Below, in pieces: positions 34,914-42,464 of a stretch of 64,000 nt of DNA (positions within the stretch are counted from its first letter, which is position 1; every line of letters starts with the position of its first letter). This DNA comes from PALSA-1004 sp041483135 (lineage in GTDB: Bacteria > Pseudomonadota > Gammaproteobacteria > Burkholderiales > SG8-41), in contig JBGPFE010000017.1 in NCBI GenBank assembly GCA_041483135.1, forward strand, positions 1 through 64,000. Reading direction: 5' to 3'. The translations under genes and the position numbers were made by a program. Under the pieces are notes generated by a model, which was not told where the DNA came from, made no database searches, and saw nothing but the letters and a program-made list of their open reading frames with translations.

Positions 34914-35687
34914 ATGCTGAAAAGTCTGCTGCAGCAGGTATGGAATAGTATGCGCGGGGCGGGCGCGGCTGGTCCGGCGCCGGGCGCGAATGTGCAGCAG
35001 ACTCCCCGCGAGGCGCAGGAAGCGTTACTTGCGTTGCTGCGCGCACCGATGCCGCATCCCAAGCGTATCGACTATGAGATGGTCGCATGGCTGCTGGCGT
35101 CGTCGAGCTCGGCGGAGTATCTGATACAGCGAATGATGAGCGCGGAAAACTTCGTGCATGCCGGCCCGCTGCTCGATTTTGCTCTTGAGCGGTGCACGCT
35201 GGACGGCTTGATCATGGAGTTCGGCGTTTTTCGAGGCGCGTCGCTGCGCGCGATCGCACGACGCGTTACGCAGGAGGTCCACGGTTTCGATTCGTTCGAA
35301 GGCCTGCCGCGGGACTGGACTTATTTCCAGAAGCAGGGAAGATTTTCGCTGCAAGGACAGGCGCCACAATTCGAGGAAGCCAACATCCGCGTGCATCAAG
35401 GATGGTTCGACCAGACGTTGCCGCCATTTTTAGCGCAGCATCCGGGGCCGGCGCGTTTTATTCATATCGATTGCGACATTTACGCCTCTACTCGCACGGT
35501 GCTGGAGTTGCTCAAACCGCGCATCGTCAGCGGCACGGTGATCGTATTCGACGAATATCTAAATTATCCGGGATGGCAACAACACGAGTACAGGGCGTTC
35601 CAGGAGTTTGTGGCACAGGCCGGGATAGCCTATCGCTACATCGGCTTTGCTTCTTCGGACTACGCGGTGGCGGTCCAAGTGGCATGA
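34914..35687 (+). CDS. TylF/MycF-type O-methyltransferase
   Basis: 257 aa. The SAM-binding motif IMEFGVFRGASLRAIA, the HGFDSFEGLPRDW segment and the metal-binding FIHIDCDIYASTRTVLELL...VIVFDEYLNYPGW are those of macrocin-type O-methyltransferases that methylate sugars. The N terminus MLKSLLQQVWNSMRGAG repeats the short hydrophobic/basic segment of the transferases and is followed by a Gly/Ala/Pro linker. It is the last gene of the plus-strand island. Confidence 0.85.
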   Translation: MLKSLLQQVWNSMRGAGAAGPAPGANVQQTPREAQEALLALLRAPMPHPKRIDYEMVAWLLASSSSAEYLIQRMMSAENFVHAGPLLDFALERCTLDGLIMEFGVFRGASLRAIARRVTQEVHGFDSFEGLPRDWTYFQKQGRFSLQGQAPQFEEANIRVHQGWFDQTLPPFLAQHPGPARFIHIDCDIYASTRTVLELLKPRIVSGTVIVFDEYLNYPGWQQHEYRAFQEFVAQAGIAYRYIGFASSDYAVAVQVA

Positions 35688-35718
35688 GTTGCGGATCACT
35701 GCCCGGCAGGTTACTGCA

Positions 35719-35737
35719 CCTGACGCTAAACGTCAGG
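35719..35737 (+). terminator. Possible terminator at the end of the island
   Basis: A perfect 7-bp inverted repeat with a 5-nt loop lies 31 nt after the TylF-type gene. The downstream sequence has only a weak T content (ATTGGTCGCTTTA), so efficiency is uncertain. Confidence 0.4.
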
Positions 35738-35990
35738 ATTGGTCGCTTTATAGCAGGCCAGGCGATATTGCGGCGCAGCAACGCCACCGTGTCCTTTTCA
35801 CATTGTGGCAAATAGTCCGGGTATCTCGTCGAGCAAGGTTAAATGGGTGATTTGCCGCAGGATGGAAAGCGCGTTAGAGCGTAAAGCGGCACACAGTGCC
35901 TGCGCCGGGTCGTTTTCAAGCCGGTGTGGCGAGTCGCATTTGTGCATCCTGGCTATTGATAAATAAGGAGAAAACCGGGTTTCTTAAGAA

Positions 35991-36006
35991 TGGTATGGAA
36001 CTTGCT
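35991..36006 (+). promoter_or_regulatory. Sigma54 promoter of pilin gene 1
   Basis: TGGTATG-GAAC-TTGCT matches the -24/-12 consensus with two C-to-T changes. The GG and GC pairs are 12 bp apart. It lies 66 nt before the pilin start, a usual distance for RpoN/PilR-controlled pilin genes. Confidence 0.75.
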
Positions 36007-36071
36007 GCAGGTCTATGTGCAAGTTCTAAAATTGCTGTTTTTGGCGCTTGTAACTTCTTAAGGAGATTTTC

Positions 36072-36491
36072 ATGAAGCGTATACAACGGGGTTTCACCCT
36101 GATTGAATTGATGATCGTGGTGGCGATCATCGGTATTCTGGCGGCGGTCGCGCTGCCGGCGTATCAGGACTACACCATCCGTGCGAAGGTGACAGAGCTA
36201 GTGCTGGCGGCGAGTGGCTTCAAAACCACGATTGCCGAGAAATCGCAGTCCGACGGCACGCTGGCAAGTGCCGGTGTTGGCTTGACGGTAACAAGCGGCG
36301 GTCGAATCATTACTGGCAGCGTAACTACCGCAGGTTTGATTACCGTCATCGGTTCGTCTACGACGCTCGGCACCGACGTGACGATCATACTGACGCCGTC
36401 GATCAACCCCGGTGGACGTATCGCGTGGCAATGCGGAACCGGCAATACCACATCGACGTTCAAGTATGTGCCGGCCGAATGCCGTCACTGA
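36072..36491 (+). CDS. pilA: Type IV major pilin, copy 1
   Basis: 139 aa. The class IV prepilin leader is MKRIQRG, cut before FTLIELMIVVAIIGILAAVALPAYQDYT, with the required Glu at mature position 5 and a hydrophobic N-terminal helix. The globular part is short and rich in Gly, Thr and Ser. Two Cys near the C terminus (WQCGTG and AECRH) would close the D-loop. The start has AAGGAG 6 nt upstream, and its own sigma54 promoter precedes it. The next gene is a close duplicate. Confidence 0.93.
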   Translation: MKRIQRGFTLIELMIVVAIIGILAAVALPAYQDYTIRAKVTELVLAASGFKTTIAEKSQSDGTLASAGVGLTVTSGGRIITGSVTTAGLITVIGSSTTLGTDVTIILTPSINPGGRIAWQCGTGNTTSTFKYVPAECRH

Positions 36492-36534
36492 TACTTGGTT
36501 TGCGGGATCCGGTGCAGGCTGCCGGTTGAGACAG

Positions 36535-36570
36535 ACAGCCCCTCCTCGCGAGGGGCTGTTTGTTTTCTCT
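36535..36570 (+). terminator. Strong intrinsic terminator after pilin 1
   Basis: Perfect 10-bp arms ACAGCCCCTC and GAGGGGCTGT with a 5-nt loop are followed by a T-rich tract (TTGTTTTCTCTT). It separates the two pilin transcription units. Confidence 0.9.
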
Positions 36571-36604
36571 TGCGTTGCATTGAGTAATTTTCAAACGATC
36601 AGGC

Positions 36605-36620
36605 TGGCACAGGCCTTGCA
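36605..36620 (+). promoter_or_regulatory. Sigma54 promoter of pilin gene 2
   Basis: TGGCACA-GGCC-TTGCA is a full match to the RpoN consensus, GG and GC 12 bp apart, and lies 49 nt before the pilin ATG. It follows the terminator of pilin 1, so the two pilins can be expressed independently. Confidence 0.85.
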
Positions 36621-36668
36621 CTGACCATAATAACAACGAGTTTCTCAAACGGGGCGGGAGTGGTTGCA

Positions 36669-37088
36669 ATGAAAAGAGCGCTTAAAGGATTTACTCTCAT
36701 CGAGTTGATGATCGTGGTCGCGATTATTGGCATCCTCGCGTCAGTCGCGTTACCTGTTTATACCGATTACACCATCCGCGGCAAGGTTTCAGAGCTGGTC
36801 ATCGTGGCAGGCAATTTCCGCACGACTATCGCGGAAAAAACGGCTACTGACGGGACCTTGGCGAGCGCGGGGCTCGGCCTTACCGTCACCTCCGGTGGTC
36901 GAGTTATTACCGGCAGCATTACTACCGCAGGCGTGGTAACTATCATCGGTTCGGCAACGACGATCGGCACCGACGTGACGATCATATTGACGCCGTCTTT
37001 AAACGCCAACGGGCGTGTCGCGTGGCAATGTGGCACTGGCGCCACTACATCGACCTATAAGTTTGTGCCTTCCGAATGCCGGCATTGA
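36669..37088 (+). CDS. pilA2: Type IV major pilin, copy 2
   Basis: 139 aa from the ATG at 36669 (GGGAG 8 nt upstream); a GTG three codons earlier is unlikely. The leader MKRALKG precedes FTLIELMIVVAIIGILASVALPVY. By eye it aligns with copy 1 without gaps, with about 32 differences over 139 residues. The differences are mostly conservative (I/V/L, S/T, K/R). Both C-terminal Cys are kept, as is the Thr/Ser-rich middle. It probably forms an alternative or additional pilus subunit. Confidence 0.92.
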   Translation: MKRALKGFTLIELMIVVAIIGILASVALPVYTDYTIRGKVSELVIVAGNFRTTIAEKTATDGTLASAGLGLTVTSGGRVITGSITTAGVVTIIGSATTIGTDVTIILTPSLNANGRVAWQCGTGATTSTYKFVPSECRH

Positions 37089-37148
37089 GCCGGCGCGTAG
37101 CCGCGTATAAACGAATTCGGATTGGCGTCTGCCATTGCGCGAAGCCGG

Positions 37149-38024
37149 TCAGCCTGCGCGTTTCACGAACGCCTGATTGTATGGCGTCAGATTTAGTTTG
37201 AGGCCGTATTCGCGGCAAAACTCTTCCAGTGCCTGACGCGCGCCCGGCCAGTCGTAGTCGTCGCTCGCAATGATGCCGCCCGTCGCAAGACGGGGATAAA
37301 AGTATTCGAAGCTCTCGAGGGTTGGATCGTAGAGATCGACATCGACGTGCACGAACCGGTATTTGCGCTCCGGCAGCCCCTGAAACGTCAGTGGAATCCA
37401 GCCCGGGTGGAACTCGATGTCCGGAAACTCGCCGAGATTGCGCTTGACCTGCTCCAAGCCCGCGGCGAACGCACCCTGGACGCACATAGACCTGACCTGC
37501 TTGGCGCGTTCGAATCCATCCGGAACCTCGTCTTCCAGCGTCGGTGCGCTCAAGCCCTGAAAGGAATCGAAAATGCGGTATCCAGCGCCGCGATATGCTG
37601 GATCGCGCTTGTGTAAATAACTGCACATCAAGTACGACGACAGTCCCTGGTAGCATCCGCATTCGGCAACGTCTCCGTCAACCGAATGCGTTTCCGCCAG
37701 CAGTTGAGTCAGTACACGGAACCTTGCCCGTCGCTGAACCGGCCACGGCCGTGACGTAGTGGCGCGCAGCGCCTGGAGGTAAATCGGTTCATATTCGGCC
37801 TCGTCGTTATCCGGCTGCAGGGCGACGAAATCACTGAAAGCCGCATACGACTCTTCGAACCGCCGCTGGCGGTACAGCATTTCCATCAGCTTTTCGTGGT
37901 ACGCCGCCTCGGCGGGGAAAGATTGCACGAGCCGGCGGTAGATGAATTCTGCCTGTTGGTAGTGTTTGTTTTTCTCGTGCCCGAGAGCGGTCTTGATCGC
38001 TTCGGCAACGGGCATTCCGTTCAT
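37149..38024 (-). CDS. TylF/MycF-type methyltransferase with N-terminal TPR-like helices
   Basis: 291 aa from ATG at 38024, with GGGGG upstream; a TTG at 38048 is a weaker option. Residues 1-90 are helical and TPR-like (AEFIYRRLVQSFPAE, FEESYAAFSDFVALQPDN). The rest is a macrocin-type O-methyltransferase: VAECGCYQGLSSYL, YRIFDSFQGLS, FVHVDVDLYDPTLESFEYFYPRL and IIASDDYDWPGA. It is convergent with pilin 2 and extends the modification theme to the other side of the pilins. Confidence 0.8.
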   Translation of the reverse strand: MNGMPVAEAIKTALGHEKNKHYQQAEFIYRRLVQSFPAEAAYHEKLMEMLYRQRRFEESYAAFSDFVALQPDNDEAEYEPIYLQALRATTSRPWPVQRRARFRVLTQLLAETHSVDGDVAECGCYQGLSSYLMCSYLHKRDPAYRGAGYRIFDSFQGLSAPTLEDEVPDGFERAKQVRSMCVQGAFAAGLEQVKRNLGEFPDIEFHPGWIPLTFQGLPERKYRFVHVDVDLYDPTLESFEYFYPRLATGGIIASDDYDWPGARQALEEFCREYGLKLNLTPYNQAFVKRAG

Positions 38025-38164
38025 TGGCTTGCAGCCCCCAAAGAGCAAATACTTTACGTGGATCAGGCGTTATTGGCTACTCATCGCGCTGCGCTTCAAT
38101 GGGCAGCCGCCGAAACACCCCGCGACCCAGGAAGTCGCTGAAAAACCCGTACGACCCGGCGAAT

Positions 38165-39877
38165 TCAGGCCATGCCCGGATTGCCGCCGACGCCGGAGAG
38201 CTGCGGCAGATTGAGCCGGGGCGGCCGCACGACCTTCTTGCTGCGAAGATAGGCGGCAACTACTTCCCACACCGGCTGCCCGGCGACGCCCTCCGCGACC
38301 GACGCCCAGCCGGCGACCTTGTATTTCTTGCCGGCCTCGATCGGCTTGCCATGCAACGTCATATTGCCGATGCGATGGCCGATGGTTAGGGTCGGATCGC
38401 AGGCGTATTGCATGCCGCCGACGCGTACCATGTCGCCGCCCTGCTGCTGGTAGGGATCGGGATTGAACAGATTGTCGCACACGTCTTCAAGTATGGCCTT
38501 GATCGTCTCGCCGGTCATTTCGGTGAGCGTGGTGGACGGATACGTGATTGCGGTCTGGTCCATCAGGTGCTCGAGCGTGATCGCCTGATCGGGCAGTATC
38601 GTCGTGCCCCAGCGGAAGCCAGGCGAAAACGCGATCTCGGCGCCTTTCACCTCCATCAGTGCGTCGAGGATCACCTGGTCGATAGTGCCGTTGAAATTGC
38701 CGCGCCGGTAAAGCAGGCCCTCGCTGACCGCGAGTTTTTCCGCCAGTTGCTTTTCGTAGGGCGCGCGCAGCGTGCGGATCAATTGCGCCATTTCGCGGTC
38801 GGGCTCGAGCAGGTTCGAAAATACCGGCAGCAGCCGGTACTGATACCCGGCGACCCGTTTGTTTCTGACGTCGAGGTCGAGTACCGCGAGAAACTTGCCA
38901 TTACAGCCGGCGTTGGTCACCAACGTTACGCCGGCGCGGTTCTTGACGGGTACCGGATCGGGTATCGCATCGTGGGTGTGACCGCCCAGGATGACATCGA
39001 TCCCGGTGACGCGACTTGCAATCTTGAGATCGACGTCCATCCCATTGTGCGATAGCAGGACCACGGCGTGCGCGCCTTTGGCGGCCGCCGCGTCGACCGT
39101 TTTCTGCAGATTCTCTTCCTGGATGCCGAACGTCCAATCCGGCACCAGATAGCGCGGGTTGGCGATCGGCGTATAGGGAAACGCCTGGCCGATGATTGCG
39201 ACCGGAATGCCATTGATTTCGCGCATCACCCAAGCCGTGAAAACCGGGTCGCCGAAGTCGGCGGTTTGCACGTTCTGGGCCAGGAACTCGATACGGCCTT
39301 TCAGTTGCTTGTCGACGAGTTCCCTGACGCGCCCGGCGCCGAGCGTGAATTCCCAATGGCCGGTCATGATGTCGACGCCGAGGAGCCTCGCTGCCTGCAC
39401 CATGTCTTCCCCCTTGGTCCACAGCGCGGTCGCCGAGCCCTGCCAGCTGTCGCCGCCGTCGAGCAGCAGCGCGCCAGGACGTTGCGCCCGTATTTTTTTT
39501 GCCAAAGTAGCGAGGTGCGCGAAGCCGCCGACTTTACCGAAGGTGCGTGCGGCAGGCACGTAATCGAGATGGGTGAACGCATGCGCAAGGCGCGTATTGG
39601 CGCTGATCTGGTAGTGCTTGAGCAGCGCTTCGCCGACTAGGTGCGGTGGCCGGCCCGTCATGTCGCCGACACCGAGGTTGACGCTGGGCTCGCGAAAGTA
39701 ACTCGGCATCAGCTGCGCGTGACAGTCGGTGAAATGCATCAATGTCACGTTGTTGCCGAACTGATGCAGATCGTAAAAGTCGTTGATGGCGGCGGCGCGC
39801 GCCGTGCCGGCAAGCGGCAATCCTGCCGCGGTGGCGACCGCCAGCGTATGCAGGAATTCACGACGCGTCATCGACAT
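38165..39877 (-). CDS. soxB: SoxB, thiosulfohydrolase
   Basis: 570 aa. The start at 39877 has GGAG 7 nt upstream. An N-terminal Tat signal (TRREFLHTLAVATAAG) sends it folded to the periplasm. The dinuclear Mn site motifs are MHFTDCHAQ, LDGGDSWQGS, LLSHNGMD and GGHTHDAIPDP. SoxB removes sulfate from the SoxY-bound thiosulfate conjugate. It is the last gene of soxYZAXB, 69 nt after soxX. Confidence 0.96.
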   Translation of the reverse strand: MSMTRREFLHTLAVATAAGLPLAGTARAAAINDFYDLHQFGNNVTLMHFTDCHAQLMPSYFREPSVNLGVGDMTGRPPHLVGEALLKHYQISANTRLAHAFTHLDYVPAARTFGKVGGFAHLATLAKKIRAQRPGALLLDGGDSWQGSATALWTKGEDMVQAARLLGVDIMTGHWEFTLGAGRVRELVDKQLKGRIEFLAQNVQTADFGDPVFTAWVMREINGIPVAIIGQAFPYTPIANPRYLVPDWTFGIQEENLQKTVDAAAAKGAHAVVLLSHNGMDVDLKIASRVTGIDVILGGHTHDAIPDPVPVKNRAGVTLVTNAGCNGKFLAVLDLDVRNKRVAGYQYRLLPVFSNLLEPDREMAQLIRTLRAPYEKQLAEKLAVSEGLLYRRGNFNGTIDQVILDALMEVKGAEIAFSPGFRWGTTILPDQAITLEHLMDQTAITYPSTTLTEMTGETIKAILEDVCDNLFNPDPYQQQGGDMVRVGGMQYACDPTLTIGHRIGNMTLHGKPIEAGKKYKVAGWASVAEGVAGQPVWEVVAAYLRSKKVVRPPRLNLPQLSGVGGNPGMA

Positions 39878-39946
39878 CGGGCTCGCTCCAAAAAACGAGG
39901 CTTGGTCTACGCCAAGCATCGTGCCAGGCCTGCTGCGGGCCCGAGG

Positions 39947-40579
39947 TTATTTTTTGTTCACCGGCGACTGCGGATCGACCAGGTATGCAACGACGTGCGT
40001 GATCTGCTCTGGGGTAAGGTGTCCGCTTGCGCCCAAACGCGGCATGTTCGAACACGGGAAGTGCGCCCACGAATTGTAAATTTTCTCATACGCGTATTTC
40101 ACCATGGCCTCGGAGTTGCCGCGTTGCGCGCCGAAGTTCGTGAGGGCGGGCGCGAGGTTACCGACGTTCACCTCCTTCGGATCGAGCGCGTGACAGTTGG
40201 AACAGAGCGCGCCGTTTTCCTTGGCCTTCTCGAGCTTCCCGTCGCGGATGCGGCCGCCGACGCCGTTGTATGCGAGCTTTTCACCGACCTTCCAGTCGCC
40301 CATCAGCTTGCCGGAAGCCGGATACTTTATGGAAGCGCGCGCAAGCTTGACGACCTCCGCCGCTTCGGCCGCAGTTAGCTTGGCATCGCCGAGCTTGCTG
40401 CAGATTTTCTGCGACCGGTCCTGTGCTGTGCGCCTGGTGAGGCTTTCGGGCATCCCCGGGTAGGCCTCGGCGACCATTTTCTCGGCGTATTTTTGCGTTG
40501 TCGCCTGGTCGGGAAAGGTTGCGCAGCCTACCGCTACCGCCGCGGGAACGCATAGCAACACTAGTTTCATCCTGGTCAT
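39947..40579 (-). CDS. soxX: SoxX, c-type cytochrome
   Basis: 210 aa, starting at 40579 with AGGAGG 7 nt upstream. The heme site CSNCH (126-130) is followed by a candidate distal Met in FPCSNMPRLG. The N terminus MTRMKLVLLCVPAAVAVGC ends in a lipobox-like AVGC, so the protein may be a lipoprotein tethered to a membrane rather than a soluble periplasmic protein. About 100 residues precede the heme, more than in short SoxX forms. It pairs with SoxA, whose gene ends 14 nt upstream. Confidence 0.88.
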   Translation of the reverse strand: MTRMKLVLLCVPAAVAVGCATFPDQATTQKYAEKMVAEAYPGMPESLTRRTAQDRSQKICSKLGDAKLTAAEAAEVVKLARASIKYPASGKLMGDWKVGEKLAYNGVGGRIRDGKLEKAKENGALCSNCHALDPKEVNVGNLAPALTNFGAQRGNSEAMVKYAYEKIYNSWAHFPCSNMPRLGASGHLTPEQITHVVAYLVDPQSPVNKK

Positions 40580-40593
40580 GTCCGTTCCTCCTC

Positions 40594-41400
40594 TCATCGC
40601 CGCACGCCGGGCACCCGGATTACAGCCCCGTTGCCTTGATAATTGAGGTAGGTGGTGAGAGCGATGCTCATGTCCGACACGTAACCAAGATCGGGTAACC
40701 GCATCTGCCAAACGCATTCATAGAGACGGCTCTGCATGGTGAGCACTGTGCTCTTCGTGCCAAGGTACGCCGGCCAGCCGGAGACCACTGCCTGCATCTG
40801 CTTGGGATCCTTCATGTTGGGCAGATCCTGCAACCGGATGCGCTTGCCGTCGTCGCCGTGACAGGTAATGCAGGCGAAGTCGGTCGGGCCATTTCGGCGG
40901 TGGAAAATGTACTCGCCGGCCTTGTACATTTCACGCTCCTGGTGATTGCTTAACCGGACGTCCATTTTCATGCCGTTCGATCTCGACGCGACGAACGTGG
41001 CCAACGCTTCCACTTCCGAGGTCCGGTCGAGCGTGCTGAAGCGGTTCCGGACGATCTCCTCGTGATTCAGGCCTTGGAGCTCGACCATGCAGGTCACAAG
41101 CCGTGATTCGACGTCCTGCACTTTGTCGGTGTCGGCGAAGAAGCGCGGCAATTGCGCGAACGCGCCTTCCAGCTTGCCGGGTCCGAGACCAAAGTCGCAT
41201 TTTTCGAGCGAAGCGTTCTTGGGGCCGCGTTTCTGGTAGAAGAGCATTTTCCCGCGGTCGACCCACAACTCGCCGGGATTGTCCTCGGCCAGCATCTGAC
41301 GGCCGACCGCAAGCGGGTCGCCCGCGCTGCCTTGCGCGAACGCCATCGCGCTCACGCAAGCCAGAGCGATCGCGGCAATGCTGCTGCGAATTTCAGACAT
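40594..41400 (-). CDS. soxA: SoxA, mono-heme type L-cysteine S-thiosulfotransferase subunit
   Basis: 268 aa with a Sec signal peptide (cleavage after AMAFA). One heme motif remains, CITCH (177-181). The site of the first heme of diheme SoxA has lost its motif: Cys68 in KCDFG and Cys104 remain and may form a disulfide. Cys229 in YECVWQ is the expected active-site/heme-ligand Cys. With SoxX it forms the enzyme that attaches thiosulfate to SoxY. GGAGG lies upstream of the start. Confidence 0.92.
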   Translation of the reverse strand: MSEIRSSIAAIALACVSAMAFAQGSAGDPLAVGRQMLAEDNPGELWVDRGKMLFYQKRGPKNASLEKCDFGLGPGKLEGAFAQLPRFFADTDKVQDVESRLVTCMVELQGLNHEEIVRNRFSTLDRTSEVEALATFVASRSNGMKMDVRLSNHQEREMYKAGEYIFHRRNGPTDFACITCHGDDGKRIRLQDLPNMKDPKQMQAVVSGWPAYLGTKSTVLTMQSRLYECVWQMRLPDLGYVSDMSIALTTYLNYQGNGAVIRVPGVRR

Positions 41401-41453
41401 GATGACCTCCTCCAGTATTTTTTATAATTGGCGGCGCGCACTGGCCGCCGTGC

Positions 41454-41774
41454 TTACGACGGCGCCGCCACGACGGCTTCATCGGCGCGCTTGTCGCCTT
41501 TGTTGTCGGTCCAGGTGACGCTGATCTTGTCGCCGGTTTTGGCGCCTTGCACGCGCAGGCCCAGAAACGGATTGCGTGAAATGGCCTGACTCCATTGAGC
41601 GTCGAGCACGGTCTTGCCGTTGTGGGTGACCACTACGCTCTGGATGAAGTGCATCGGTACGATTTCACCCTTGGGGTCCTTGCGCTGCCCGGTTTCCATC
41701 GGGTGCAGCATCAAAATGCGGATATCGGCTGCGTCGCCCTGCAGGGTGGCGCGGATTTTCATCGGGTCAGCCAT
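41454..41774 (-). CDS. soxZ: SoxZ, sulfur-compound chelating protein
   Basis: 106 aa from ATG at 41774; the frame is open upstream but overlaps soxY. It has the all-beta SoxZ fold signs: IRATLQGDAADIRILMLHPMETG, FIQSVVVTHNGK, NPFLGLRVQG and DKISVTWTDNKG. It has no signal peptide of its own and is exported with Tat-dependent SoxY. It binds SoxY to form the carrier of sulfur intermediates. Confidence 0.95.
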   Translation of the reverse strand: MADPMKIRATLQGDAADIRILMLHPMETGQRKDPKGEIVPMHFIQSVVVTHNGKTVLDAQWSQAISRNPFLGLRVQGAKTGDKISVTWTDNKGDKRADEAVVAAPS

Positions 41775-41829
41775 TGGGTAGTTCCTTTCCTCGTTATCCT
41801 CTGGTCGCGGGGGTGTGGTCGATGCGGAA

Positions 41830-42297
41830 TCAGCCGCAGCCGCCGATGGTGACCTTGACTTCCTTGGCGGCGGTGTAGAACCTGCCGTCGGCCTTGACGA
41901 TGGCGCGCACGTTCGAGGTCTGGCCGATTTTAATCCGGATTGAGACGTAACCTTCGCCGCCGTTCGCGACATCGAAGGTGGAAGTCAAAGGAAATGGGTT
42001 TTTCTCGGCGATGATCGAAATGCTCTGGGTGTTGGGGATTTTGCTGGTGACCGCAATCGGCACCACTGCACCGTTTTCGGCGATGTCCGGCGCCGTAATA
42101 ACAATGTCCTTGCTTTCTGCCGGGTTGGCGGCACCGAGGCTTTTCAGCGCGTCGGCGACCGCTTTCGATTCGAACCCGGCCTTGTTCCAAGTCGCGGCGA
42201 GCGCTTCGCCGGTCTTGATCAGGCCGGCGCACAGCGCGAGCACAACAGTGCCGGCGGCGCCCGACAATTTCAAAAAGTTTCTGCGCAATTGATTCAT
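41830..42297 (-). CDS. soxY: SoxY, sulfur carrier protein
   Basis: 155 aa, starting at 42297 with GGAGGAA upstream. A Tat signal (RRNFLKLSG) is followed by the SoxY domain and the C-terminal swinging arm ending GGCG, whose Cys154 carries the sulfur intermediates. It is the first gene of the operon. A promoter and a palindrome lie just upstream. Confidence 0.96.
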   Translation of the reverse strand: MNQLRRNFLKLSGAAGTVVLALCAGLIKTGEALAATWNKAGFESKAVADALKSLGAANPAESKDIVITAPDIAENGAVVPIAVTSKIPNTQSISIIAEKNPFPLTSTFDVANGGEGYVSIRIKIGQTSNVRAIVKADGRFYTAAKEVKVTIGGCG

Positions 42298-42367
42298 CGT
42301 TCCTCCTGATTGTTCGGGCGTCGACACTGTTCAGGCTTAAGCCCCGAATTTGCAGCGTGTCGCGTAA

Positions 42368-42410
42368 ATTAGCGAATGCTAATGCTAGCCAAGTTTAGCC
42401 GGGCTGTCTA
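42368..42410 (-). promoter_or_regulatory. Promoter and palindromic operator of soxYZAXB
   Basis: On the minus strand, TAGACA (42405-42410) and TAGCAT (42382-42387) are 17 bp apart and form a fair sigma70-type promoter. The perfect inverted repeat ATTAGC-ATTC-GCTAAT (42368-42383) overlaps the -10 and start region. That is a repressor position, as for ArsR-family SoxR-like regulators of sulfur oxidation. No such regulator gene is in the window. Confidence 0.5.
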
Positions 42411-42464
42411 TGGCCCTTCCGCGGGCAAACCGAGACGCCGTCACGCTATATAAATTCGGCGCCC

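Larger units (their letters stand above)
35688..36071. other. 384-bp region between the modification island and the pilins
   Basis: No gene is supported. It holds a hairpin at 35719-35737 (7-bp arms CCTGACG/CGTCAGG), a short GGCAC-ACA-GTGCC palindrome near 35890, a sigma54 promoter at 35991-36006 and AAGGAG 6 nt before the first pilin start. The 100 bp before the pilin are A+T-richer than the flanks. Activator (PilR-like) sites are expected upstream of 35991 but I cannot assign them. Confidence 0.6.
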
